Source: Alphaproteobacteria bacterium (GTDB lineage: Bacteria > Pseudomonadota > Alphaproteobacteria > Rhodobacterales > Rhodobacteraceae). Taken from it: 6,341 bases of DNA. The notes beneath the pieces were generated by a model. The model saw only the letters and a program-made list of their open reading frames with translations. It was not told where the DNA came from and did no database searches. Each line of letters opens with the position of its first letter. Within the stretch, counting starts at the first letter, position 1. The position numbers and the translations under genes are program-made. The DNA is taken from positions 1-6,341 of the forward strand of contig JAUHWJ010000124.1 in assembly GCA_030424705.1 (NCBI GenBank), written 5' to 3'. Below are positions 1-4,750 of this stretch, in pieces.

Positions 1-166
1 GAAGCTCGCGGGGCCGGAGGCGGGCGGCGCCGCGGATTTCCGCATCGACGGGCCGGAGGCGCACGGGCTCCCGGGCTATCTCGGCCTCTACGGAATCGAG
101 AGCCCTGGCCTCACCTCCGCGCTCGCCATCGCGGAGGAAGGGGCGGCGCGGCTCATGCGGCGTTGA
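1..166 (+). CDS. FAD-dependent oxidoreductase, L-2-hydroxyglutarate oxidase-like (3' end only)
   Basis: Only the last 54 residues are inside the window, read from base 2 to the TGA at 164-166; the gene begins upstream. The tail reads [35 protein letters not shown], recognisable as the C-terminus of DAO-family flavoenzymes of the LhgO / L-2-hydroxyglutarate dehydrogenase type. In these, the GIESPGLT stretch lies next to the FAD-binding fold. Family members oxidise 2-hydroxy acids such as L-2-hydroxyglutarate and pass electrons to the quinone pool or oxygen, usually in the cytoplasm or loosely at the membrane. The substrate cannot be fixed from the tail alone, and a related FAD-dependent amino-acid or hydroxy-acid oxidase is possible. 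The stop overlaps by 14 bases with the end of the convergent DUF547 gene. Confidence 0.8.
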   Translation, partial: KLAGPEAGGAADFRIDGPEAHGLPGYLGLYGIESPGLTSALAIAEEGAARLMRR

Positions 167-974
167 TCGACCAGTCGTATTCGCTCCCGGCGATGCGGGA
201 GACGCCTTCGAGCGCGGCGGCGAGGGGCGGCTCGGCATGGGCGCGGAGATGGGCGATGACGCCGGCGTCGGTTCCCCCGAAATCCTCCTCGAACCAGTCG
301 TAGATCTTCGAGACGACGAGGCGGCCGCCTTCGACCTCAGCGCCCCGCGGATGATTGACGAAGGCGCGGGCGGCTTCGTCGAGCGCCGCGTCGAGCCCCT
401 CCGCCCGCCAGGGCGCGGCGCCGAGATCGGGGCAGCCGAGCGCGGCGCAGTTCACGGCATAGTGCACCCGCGCATCGCCCCAGACAGGGCGGAGGATGCC
501 GTGCTCCAGATCGTCGAGCGAGAGCGCCTCGCCGCCCACCGTGAGCCGCGCCTCCCGCCAGGGACCGGGCGAGAAGAGGGAGCCGCCGATATCCCTTATG
601 CTCCCGACCGGCCAGGCTTCGAGGATCAGGGCGACCGTCTCCGCATTGTAGAGATTGCACCAGAAGGCGAAGGCGGCGGGGCGGGAGAGCGCGGCCGGCT
701 TCACGTTCTCCATCGCGCCGATCCAGTCGCGGAGCGGCCCGAGCGCGCCGGCCGCCTTCGCGCCGGCATAGTCCACGCGCGCCACGCCGTCCGCGCCCGG
801 CCGGCGCCAACGCGTGAGGAACTCGGCCCAGGGGCCGGCCTCCGGGTCCTCGCCCGCGCCGAATTCCGTCCAGCGGGGGGAGAGGAGGCGCGAGGCGGGG
901 GCCGCCTGCGCGCCGCGCGGCGCGGCGAGGGCCGCGGCGGCGAGGGCGAGAAATGTGCGTCTTGTCGTCGTCAT
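153..974 (-). CDS. Exported DUF547 domain protein with Tat-like signal peptide
   Basis: 273 residues from ATG 974-972 to TGA 155-153. The N-terminus [16 protein letters not shown] resembles a twin-arginine signal (R5-R6, F8-L9), with a likely cleavage after A-Q-A near residue 24, so export to the periplasm is inferred. The mature part carries the hallmarks of DUF547: FWCNLYNA at 104-111, [10 protein letters not shown] at 153-162, [13 protein letters not shown] at 170-182 and [12 protein letters not shown] at 223-234. The conserved His-171, Cys-176 and Cys-181 could form an active or metal site, but the family's biochemical role is not established. The start is chosen because GGAGG lies 8 bases upstream and the signal peptide begins there. 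Two in-frame ATGs at 1004 and 1001 would put a charged stretch before the signal and would overlap a possible -10 element. The same frame stays open to about 1511 antisense to the regulator gene, which is a GC-rich artefact. The gene is divergent from the AraC-type regulator. Confidence 0.88.
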   Translation of the reverse strand: MTTTRRTFLALAAAALAAPRGAQAAPASRLLSPRWTEFGAGEDPEAGPWAEFLTRWRRPGADGVARVDYAGAKAAGALGPLRDWIGAMENVKPAALSRPAAFAFWCNLYNAETVALILEAWPVGSIRDIGGSLFSPGPWREARLTVGGEALSLDDLEHGILRPVWGDARVHYAVNCAALGCPDLGAAPWRAEGLDAALDEAARAFVNHPRGAEVEGGRLVVSKIYDWFEEDFGGTDAGVIAHLRAHAEPPLAAALEGVSRIAGSEYDWSINAA

Positions 975-982
975 GGCCGGCG

Positions 983-987
983 CCTCC
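983..987 (-). promoter_or_regulatory. Shine-Dalgarno of the DUF547 gene
   Basis: GGAGG on the minus strand lies 8 bases before ATG 974. It decides the start against the two upstream in-frame ATGs. Confidence 0.7.
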
Positions 988-999
988 GTTCTTCGCCCC

Positions 1000-1005
1000 A
1001 TCATA
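1000..1005 (-). promoter_or_regulatory. Possible -10 element for the DUF547 gene
   Basis: The minus strand reads TATGAT, one mismatch from TATAAT. It would place the transcript start near 993, giving a leader of about 20 nt that includes the GGAGG. No convincing -35 is visible 16-18 bases upstream (around 1023-1028), so the call is weak and the promoter may need an activator. Confidence 0.3.
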
Positions 1006-1009
1006 GCGC

Positions 1010-1042
1010 GTTTCGCGGGGCTTGCGGCGCCGCGCGCGAAAC
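1010..1042. repeat. Inverted repeat in the divergent promoter region, candidate operator
   Basis: GTTTCGCG at 1010-1017 is matched by CGCGAAAC at 1035-1042. The 8-bp arms are perfect, with a 17-base gap and arm starts 25 bases apart, about two and a half helical turns. The repeat sits between the possible -10 of the DUF547 gene and the regulator gene, where a shared operator would be expected. A dimeric regulator such as the adjacent AraC-type protein could bind it, but AraC proteins more often use direct repeats. GC-rich DNA also produces such pairs by chance. Confidence 0.3.
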
Positions 1043-1091
1043 CGTGTATGAAGCGCGATGGCGCGAATCGGCGCCGGAGCCGGGTGCGGAG

Positions 1092-2039
1092 ATGGCGGAG
1101 CAACCTCAGGACGTCGTGTTTCTCCTCGTCGAGAACTTCTCCCACATGGCCTTCGCCTGCGCGCTGGAGCCGCTCCGAATCGCCAACCTCAACGCGGAGC
1201 GGGAGCTTTACCGCTGGCGCATCGCGGCGGAGGGCGGGGTGGAGCAGCGCTGCTCCAACGGCACGATCACCCGCGCCGACATGGACCTCGCCGACATGCC
1301 GGATGCGATGATCGTCGTCGTCGCCGGGCTCAACGCGAAGAAGCACGCGACGCCTGCGATCAAGGCCTGGCTCCGCCGCCATGCGCGGCTCGGCTCCGGG
1401 CGGATCGGCGCGATCTGCTGCGGCTCCTATGTGCTGGCCGAGGCGGGGCTGATGGAGGGCCGCTCCTGCGCGCTCCACTGGGGCTATCACGACGCCTTCA
1501 TGGAGGATCATCCGGAGGTCGATCTCGACCCTTCGGTTTTCGTGATCGACGGCCGCTATGTCTCCTCCTCCGGCGGCGCGGCGGCGACGGACTTGATGCT
1601 ACGGCTGATCGAGGACGCGCATGGCGCGGAGCTTTCGCGCCGGGTGGCGGAGAGCCTCGTCTACACCTCGGCGCGGGCGGAGGGGGAGGGGCAGCGCTTT
1701 TCCGCCAACAGCCGGATCGGCATCCGCAACCACCGGCTCGCCAAGGCGGTGGAGCTGATCGAATCGGAACTCGACGAGCCGCTCCGCACCGCCGACATCG
1801 CGCAGCGCGTCGGCCTCTCGCCGCGCCAGCTCGAACGGCTCTTCGGCCGCTATCTCAACTGCTCGCCGAAGAAATACCGGATGGAGATGCGCCTGAACCG
1901 GGCGCGGGAGCTGCTCAGGCAGACGGACATGAGCGTCATCAACGTCGCGCTCGCCTGCGGCTTCTCCTCGCCCTCGCATTTCTCGAAATGCTACCGGACA
2001 CGCTTCGGCTCCACGCCCTATCAGCGCGGCGCGGTCTGA
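1092..2039 (+). CDS. GlxA-family AraC-type transcriptional regulator (DJ-1/PfpI-like N-terminus)
   Basis: 315 residues, typical for the family. Residues 8-190 form a DJ-1/PfpI (class I glutamine amidotransferase-like) sensor domain starting VVFLLVENFSHMAFACALEPLR. The nucleophile-elbow region is GAICCGSYVLAEAGL (106-120, Cys-109 or Cys-110), followed by CALHWGYHDAF. Residues 210-315 form an AraC/XylS DNA-binding domain with two helix-turn-helix units, TADIAQRVGLSPRQLERLF (233-251) and SVINVALACGFSSPSHFSKCY (281-301), ending in the usual FGSTPYQ. Relatives such as CdhR, GbdR and ArgR activate amine, betaine, carnitine or arginine catabolism genes in response to small nitrogen compounds. The ligand and target here cannot be read from the sequence. 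ATG 1092 is chosen because the protein then starts just before the domain; only GGAG directly abuts it, so the ribosome site is poor. A GTG at 1044 would add 16 residues. The stop is 2 bases from the stop of convergent purN. Confidence 0.92.
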   Translation: MAEQPQDVVFLLVENFSHMAFACALEPLRIANLNAERELYRWRIAAEGGVEQRCSNGTITRADMDLADMPDAMIVVVAGLNAKKHATPAIKAWLRRHARLGSGRIGAICCGSYVLAEAGLMEGRSCALHWGYHDAFMEDHPEVDLDPSVFVIDGRYVSSSGGAAATDLMLRLIEDAHGAELSRRVAESLVYTSARAEGEGQRFSANSRIGIRNHRLAKAVELIESELDEPLRTADIAQRVGLSPRQLERLFGRYLNCSPKKYRMEMRLNRARELLRQTDMSVINVALACGFSSPSHFSKCYRTRFGSTPYQRGAV

Positions 2040-2041
2040 CT

Positions 2042-2671
2042 TCAGCCCGCGAGCGCGAGCGGGCCGGGCAGGATGCGCTCTCCTTCGGGCCGTAGCTCCC
2101 CGCGAAGGAAGGCGGAAAGCGCCGCGGGATAGAGCCGGTGTTCGAGCGCGAGGACGCGCGCGGCGAGGTCGTCCGGCGCCTCCCCCGGCTTCACGCCGAG
2201 CATCGCCTGCCCGAGGATCGGCCCGGAATCCATCTCCGGGCGCACGAGATGCACCGTGCAGCCGTGGAAGGCGACGCCCGCCTCCAGCGCCCGCTCATGC
2301 GTCCGGAGGCCGGGAAAGGCGGGAAGGAGCGAGGGATGGATGTTGACCATCCTGTCCCGCCAGGAAGCGACGAAACCCGGCGTCAGCAGCCGCATGAACC
2401 CCGCGAGGCAGACGAGATCGGCGCCATGCGCGGCCAGCCGCTCGCCCATCGCCGCCTCGAAGGCCGGCCGGTCGCCGCGGAAAGCGCGGTGATCCACCGC
2501 CTCCGCCGGAACGCCTGCGGCGCGCGCCGTCTCCAGCCCATTCGCCGCCGGATCGTTGGAGAGGACGAGCGCCGCCTCCGCCGGAAAGGCCGGGTCGGCC
2601 ATCGCGGCGAGGAGCGCGGCCATGTTGGAGCCGCGCCCGGAAATGAGGATCGCGGCGCGCCGCCGCGTCAC
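2042..2671 (-). CDS. purN: Phosphoribosylglycinamide formyltransferase (GAR transformylase)
   Basis: 209 residues from GTG 2671-2669 to TGA 2044-2042. PurN transfers a formyl group from 10-formyltetrahydrofolate to glycinamide ribonucleotide, the third step of de novo purine synthesis, in the cytoplasm. The formyl_trans_N fold shows the phosphate-binding SGRGSNM (11-17), VLSN (36-39), [10 protein letters not shown] (89-98) and the active-site stretch [13 protein letters not shown] (110-122). The Asn-110/His-112 pair and Asp-148 in MDSGPIL correspond to E. coli Asn-106, His-108 and Asp-144, so catalysis should be intact. The GTG start overlaps the purM stop as GTGA (2668-2671), which implies translational coupling. 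The frame is open further upstream only because it runs antiphase inside purM. The length fits the family (about 190-215). Confidence 0.96.
   Translation of the reverse strand: MTRRRAAILISGRGSNMAALLAAMADPAFPAEAALVLSNDPAANGLETARAAGVPAEAVDHRAFRGDRPAFEAAMGERLAAHGADLVCLAGFMRLLTPGFVASWRDRMVNIHPSLLPAFPGLRTHERALEAGVAFHGCTVHLVRPEMDSGPILGQAMLGVKPGEAPDDLAARVLALEHRLYPAALSAFLRGELRPEGERILPGPLALAG
2668..2671 (-). other. GTGA start/stop overlap coupling purM to purN
   Basis: The purM TGA (2670-2668) and the purN GTG (2671-2669) share two bases within a four-base overlap. This geometry supports a bicistronic operon in which ribosomes terminating on purM re-initiate on purN. Confidence 0.85.
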
Positions 2672-3720
2672 GCGAGCGCGCCCCGATAGGTCACGCCCGC
2701 GCCGGGAACGAGCGCGCCGAGCCGCACCGGCGCCTCCCGCTTGGCCCAGAGCGCGCCCTCGACCGCCTCGGCCGCGGCGGCGGGCGCGACGACGACCATG
2801 CCGATCCCGCAATTGAAGGTGCGGAGCATCTCCGCCTCCGCGACGCCCCCCGCCTCCCGCAGCCAGCCGAAGACCGGCGGCGCGCTGATCGCGGAGAGGT
2901 CGATCTCCGCGCCGAGCCCTTCGGGCAGGACGCGCGGCAGGTTCTCCGTCAACCCGCCGCCGGTGATATGGGCGAGGCCGGAAGCCCCCGCGCGGATCGC
3001 GGCCAGCGCCGCCTTCACATAGATGCGCGTCGGCGCCAGCAGCGCGGCGCCGAGCGGCCCGGCGGCGAAGGGCGCCGGCGCCTCCCAGCCGAGCCCGGCT
3101 CGCTCGGCGACCTTGCGGACGAGAGAGAAGCCGTTGGAATGAACGCCCGAGGAGGGCAGGCCGAAGAGCACGTCCCCCGCCGCCATCGCCCGCGGCAGCG
3201 CGCCGCCCCGCTCCATCGCGCCGACGGCGAAGCCCGCAAGGTCGAAATCGCCTTTCGCGTAGAGCCCCGGCATCTCCGCCGTCTCCCCGCCGATGAGGGC
3301 GCAGCCGGCGAGCCGGCATCCCTCCGCGATCCCGTTCACGACGGCGGCGCCGGAGGCCACGTCGAGCGCGCCGGTCGCATAATAGTCGAGGAAGAAGAGC
3401 GGCTCCGCCCCCTGGCAGACGAGATCGTTGACGCACATGGCGACGAGGTCGACGCCGACCGTGCCGAAAATCCCCGTCTCGATGGCGAGCTTCAGCTTGG
3501 TGCCCACCCCGTCCGTCGCCGCGACGAGGATCGGGTCGCGATAGCCGGCGGCGCGGAGATCGAAGAGCGCGCCGAAGCCGCCGAGCCCGTCCACCACGCC
3601 GGGGCGGGCGGTGGAGGCGGCGGCGGGCTTGATCGCCTCGACGAGCGCCGCGCCCGCGTCGATATCCACGCCGGCGTCGCGGTAGGTGAGGCCGTTCGGC
3701 CGGTCGGTCTGGTCGGGCAT
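2668..3720 (-). CDS. purM: Phosphoribosylformylglycinamidine cyclo-ligase (AIR synthetase)
   Basis: 350 residues (E. coli PurM has 345), from ATG 3720-3718. PurM closes the imidazole ring: FGAM plus ATP gives aminoimidazole ribonucleotide, ADP and phosphate. AIRS N-domain signatures are [10 protein letters not shown] (70-79), [25 protein letters not shown] (shown by residues 89-113) and [11 protein letters not shown] (144-154). C-domain signatures are [15 protein letters not shown] (189-203), [16 protein letters not shown] (251-266) and FNCGIGM (302-308). All the nucleotide-binding segments look intact. ATG 3720 is preferred because AAAGG lies 6 bases upstream and the protein then has the family length. 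A TTG at 3768 would add 16 basic residues not expected in PurM. It is the first gene of a purM-purN operon. No purine riboswitch or clear PurR-type operator is visible in the 135-base leader region. Confidence 0.97.
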   Translation of the reverse strand: MPDQTDRPNGLTYRDAGVDIDAGAALVEAIKPAAASTARPGVVDGLGGFGALFDLRAAGYRDPILVAATDGVGTKLKLAIETGIFGTVGVDLVAMCVNDLVCQGAEPLFFLDYYATGALDVASGAAVVNGIAEGCRLAGCALIGGETAEMPGLYAKGDFDLAGFAVGAMERGGALPRAMAAGDVLFGLPSSGVHSNGFSLVRKVAERAGLGWEAPAPFAAGPLGAALLAPTRIYVKAALAAIRAGASGLAHITGGGLTENLPRVLPEGLGAEIDLSAISAPPVFGWLREAGGVAEAEMLRTFNCGIGMVVVAPAAAAEAVEGALWAKREAPVRLGALVPGAGVTYRGALA

Positions 3721-3726
3721 GGCGGG

Positions 3727-3731
3727 CCTTT
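3727..3731 (-). promoter_or_regulatory. Shine-Dalgarno of purM
   Basis: AAAGG on the minus strand lies 6 bases before ATG 3720. It favours this start over the TTG at 3768. Confidence 0.6.
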
Positions 3732-3747
3732 CGCTGTCGCCGCCGGC

Positions 3748-3753
3748 CTTATA
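3748..3753 (-). promoter_or_regulatory. Possible -10 element of purM
   Basis: The minus strand reads TATAAG, five of six matches to TATAAT, which would start the transcript near 3741 with a leader of about 20 nt. A -35 of good quality is not seen at the expected distance; the region 3771-3778 reads only CTTAA-like. Weak call. Confidence 0.3.
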
Positions 3754-3770
3754 CCGGACCCGACGCAAAG

Positions 3771-3820
3771 TTAAGGCCGGACATGCGGAACCGCCGCCCC
3801 TTTCGGGGCGGCGGCCTTAA
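3771..3820. repeat. Outer 9-bp inverted repeat enclosing the purM-upstream hairpin
   Basis: TTAAGGCCG at 3771-3779 is exactly mirrored by CGGCCTTAA at 3812-3820. The right arm shares bases 3812-3814 with the inner hairpin at 3791-3814. The two structures can therefore stack (outer TTAAGG/CCTTAA plus the inner stem) or compete for the shared CCG. This could lengthen the terminator, or it could be a protein-binding palindrome upstream of purM. Confidence 0.4.
3791..3814 (-). terminator. Strong GC hairpin after the repeat-protein gene, likely terminator
   Basis: A perfect 10-bp stem (3791-3800 with 3805-3814) closes a 4-base loop. On the minus strand the loop is GAAA, a stable GNRA tetraloop. 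It begins about 41 bases after the repeat-protein stop and ends about 70 bases before purM. The downstream sequence on the minus strand is TTCC, not a real U-tract, so efficient intrinsic termination is uncertain; many high-GC alphaproteobacterial terminators have short tracts. A weaker imperfect hairpin at 3831-3850 lies just past the stop codon. Confidence 0.5.
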
Positions 3821-3855
3821 GCGATTGGGTGATCAGCCCTGCGGCTGGTCGCGGG

Positions 3856-4335
3856 TTACCCGCCGGTCTTGGCGTCGCGGTCCGTTTCCGTCGCCGCCGC
3901 CTGCCCGGCGCCGGTGAGGCCGGAGCCGTCCGGGTCGGCCTCGGCCTGGCTCCCGGCGCTGGTGAGGCCGGAACCCTCCGGATCGTCCGTCGTGTAGCGG
4001 TCGCCCGTCTGCGCGTCGCGCCCGGTGTTCGTCGCGGCGCTGTCGGCCGCCGTCGCCGCTCCGGCGGGAGCTGTGGGAACAGTCGTCCCCCTCGTCTGCG
4101 CGACCGGGTCGTTGCCGCCCGCGCCGGTGAGGCCCGAGCCCGGCGGGTTGGAGCCGCCATGGCTCCCGGCGCTGGTGAGGCCGGAGCCCGAGGGGTCGGA
4201 CTGCGCTTCCGACTTCACGTTGGCGCCGGTCATCGCGTCGCGATCCGTCTTGGTGGCGTCCGCGACAGCGCCGGTCGCGCCGAGAGCGAAGCCGGCGACA
4301 AGGGAGAGAGCGGTGGTGGAGATGAGGCGTTTCAT
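3856..4335 (-). CDS. Secreted low-complexity repeat protein (DPxGSGLTxAG repeats), function unknown
   Basis: 159 residues from ATG 4335 to TAA 3858-3856; AAGGA ends 10 bases upstream. Residues 1-25 form a clear Sec signal peptide (MKRLIS, then a hydrophobic core, with AVA before D26), so the mature chain is exported. No known domain is seen. The mature part is acidic and rich in Gly, Ala, Thr, Ser and Asp, without Cys and with no aromatics apart from Tyr-114, so it is probably disordered. Four copies of a 12-residue unit occur at 47-58, 63-74, 118-129 and 134-145 (DPSGSGLTSAGS, NPPGSGLTGAGG, DPEGSGLTSAGS, DPDGSGLTGAGQ). An (T/G)RDAxTG motif recurs at 31-37, 105-111 and 152-158. I do not recognise the family. 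The candidate EcfG promoter upstream suggests a stress-induced envelope or periplasmic protein. The opposite-strand frames here look like shadows, because signal peptide, ribosome site and promoter all agree on this strand. Confidence 0.8.
   Translation of the reverse strand: MKRLISTTALSLVAGFALGATGAVADATKTDRDAMTGANVKSEAQSDPSGSGLTSAGSHGGSNPPGSGLTGAGGNDPVAQTRGTTVPTAPAGAATAADSAATNTGRDAQTGDRYTTDDPEGSGLTSAGSQAEADPDGSGLTGAGQAAATETDRDAKTGG
3901..4197 (-). repeat. Two A-B pairs of 36-bp coding repeats in the exported protein gene
   Basis: The units lie at 4162-4197 (A1), 4114-4149 (B1), 3949-3984 (A2) and 3901-3936 (B2). A units end LTSAGS and B units end LTGAG plus G or Q. Within each pair the units start 48 bases (16 residues) apart, and the pairs are 213 bases (71 residues) apart. 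A1 and A2 share 24 identical bases including synonymous positions (4162-4185 and 3949-3972), pointing to duplication of a whole A-B module or to gene conversion. Confidence 0.85.
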
Positions 4336-4372
4336 AACGATAACGTCCTTTCCTATTCGGTTTCCTGAAACA

Positions 4373-4390
4373 GCGCCGATCCTTCGGCGC
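4373..4390 (-). promoter_or_regulatory. Leader hairpin upstream of the repeat-protein gene
   Basis: GCGCCGA (4373-4379) and TCGGCGC (4384-4390) form a perfect 7-bp stem with a 4-base loop. It would sit in the middle of the roughly 100-nt leader made from the candidate EcfG promoter, 37 bases before the start codon and upstream of the Shine-Dalgarno. It may stabilise the mRNA or affect translation. It could instead be a weak plus-strand terminator, since GATTTCTTC follows on that strand, but no plus-strand gene precedes it. Confidence 0.4.
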
Positions 4391-4445
4391 GATTTCTTCG
4401 AAGCGGCGCAGCCTCCCGGCTAGTCGTCGCCTCTCGCCCCCTCTC

Positions 4446-4470
4446 AACGGTCTCGCCGCCGGATCGTTCC
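4446..4470 (-). promoter_or_regulatory. EcfG-type general stress response promoter
   Basis: On the minus strand GGAAC (4470-4466) is followed after exactly 16 bases by CGTT (4449-4446). This is the full GGAAC-N16/17-CGTT consensus of the alphaproteobacterial sigma factor EcfG, which is released by PhyR/NepR signalling under stress. Transcription would start near 4439 and read into the exported repeat-protein gene with a leader of about 104 nt. The position in a true intergenic zone and the correct orientation support the call. Nine fixed bases can still occur by chance. Confidence 0.65.
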
Positions 4471-4500
4471 CTCCTGTTTTTCGCCGTCGCCTCCCTAGGG

Positions 4501-4529
4501 TTGCCGCATCGCGCGCTTTGCCCTATCGC
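4501..4529 (+). promoter_or_regulatory. Possible sigma-70 promoter of the tRNA
   Basis: TTGCCG at 4501-4506 is spaced 17 bases from TATCGC at 4524-4529, followed by a GC-rich discriminator as is common for stable RNA promoters. The -35 has four and the -10 three consensus matches. The transcript would begin near 4536, about 19 nt before the mature tRNA. Confidence 0.35.
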
Positions 4530-4533
4530 CGAA

Positions 4534-4549
4534 GCGTCGGCGGCGACGC
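4534..4549 (+). other. Hairpin just upstream of the tRNA 5' end
   Basis: GCGTCG (4534-4539) pairs with CGACGC (4544-4549) around the loop GCGG, 5 bases before the mature tRNA. If transcribed it could structure the 5' leader removed by RNase P. It overlaps the predicted start site, so it may be only a GC-rich palindrome. Confidence 0.3.
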
Positions 4550-4554
4550 CGGAC

Positions 4555-4630
4555 GGGCCCGTAGCTCAATGGTCAGAGCAGACCGCTCATAACGGTTTGG
4601 TTGGGGGTTCAAGTCCCTCCGGGCCTACCA
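4555..4630 (+). tRNA. tRNA with CAU anticodon, most likely tRNA-Ile2
   Basis: 76 nt with the CCA encoded (4628-4630). The cloverleaf closes fully. The acceptor is 4555-4561 with 4620-4626 (first pair G1-U72), the D stem is GCTC/GAGC, and the anticodon stem 4581-4585/4593-4597 surrounds CTCATAA with anticodon CAT at 4588-4590. The T stem is 4603-4607/4615-4619 with loop TTCAAGT. A15 and T48 form a covarying Levitt pair. CAU can be initiator Met, elongator Met or the lysidine-modified Ile tRNA that reads AUA. The loop CTCATAA and the variable region following it match E. coli tRNA-Ile2 much better than elongator Met, and there is no initiator-type acceptor mismatch or GGG/CCC anticodon stem. 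If Ile2, TilS would convert C34 to lysidine. Confidence 0.92.
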
Positions 4631-4649
4631 TTCCATCTTCCTTCGCGAG

Positions 4650-4673
4650 CGCAAAAAGGTTAACGCTTTTGCG
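4650..4673 (+). terminator. Imperfect hairpin downstream of the tRNA, possible terminator
   Basis: CGCAAAA (4650-4656) pairs with TTTTGCG (4667-4673) around a segment centred on the palindrome GTTAAC. It starts 19 bases after the tRNA CCA and is the most AT-rich spot of the neighbourhood. It could end tRNA transcription. It could equally be a protein-binding palindrome in the promoter region of the next gene, 78 bases downstream. The T-run lies inside the stem rather than after it. Confidence 0.4.
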
Positions 4674-4737
4674 GTGAGTGAGACGTCTGTTCGTCATTCG
4701 ACGATGCGTAAAAGTGTGGGGCGCGCGACCGGAGCCC

Positions 4738-4743
4738 GGAGGA
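4738..4743 (+). promoter_or_regulatory. Shine-Dalgarno deciding the GTG start at 4751
   Basis: GGAGGA ends 7 bases before GTG 4751, an ideal distance, and 13 bases before ATG 4757. It therefore favours the GTG start. Confidence 0.7.
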
Positions 4744-4750
4744 TCATCGC

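Noticed and set aside
237..1091. Long open plus-strand stretch that could extend the AraC-type regulator to 600 residues
   Set aside because: It is antisense to the well-supported DUF547 gene, has no domain-like sequence and is Arg/Gly/Glu-rich as expected of a GC-rich shadow frame. The family length is about 315 residues, starting near 1092.
975..1511. N-terminal extension of the DUF547 gene to 452 residues
   Set aside because: The extension runs antisense through the regulator's sensor domain and precedes a clear signal peptide with its own Shine-Dalgarno.
2672..3436. Extension of purN upstream to a 464-residue protein
   Set aside because: The upstream part lies within purM in another frame and is Arg-rich shadow sequence. 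The GTGA overlap and the family length give the start at 2671.
2968..3774. Plus-strand 268-codon open frame over purM
   Set aside because: It is antisense to a fully conserved purM, with low-complexity charged sequence and no ribosome site.
3721..3855. Purine riboswitch upstream of purM
   Set aside because: No conserved purine-aptamer loops or three-way junction are visible, only GC-rich hairpins, and purine riboswitches are not typical of Alphaproteobacteria.
3968..3992. Second EcfG-like match on the plus strand (GGAAC-N16-CGTG)
   Set aside because: It has a mismatch in the -10 box, lies inside the repeat-protein gene in antisense orientation and has no gene suitably placed downstream.
3901..4197. 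Short regularly spaced repeats considered as a CRISPR array
   Set aside because: The repeats are coding (in frame), spacing alternates between 48 and 165 bases, and there are only four imperfect units.
3829..4423. Plus-strand open frames across the repeat-protein gene
   Set aside because: They lack a signal, a domain or a ribosome site. The minus strand has a signal peptide, a Shine-Dalgarno and a promoter in agreement.
4555..4680. tRNA as an integration (att) site for a mobile element
   Set aside because: No duplicate of the tRNA 3' end, integrase or mobile gene is seen; the following gene looks chromosomal.
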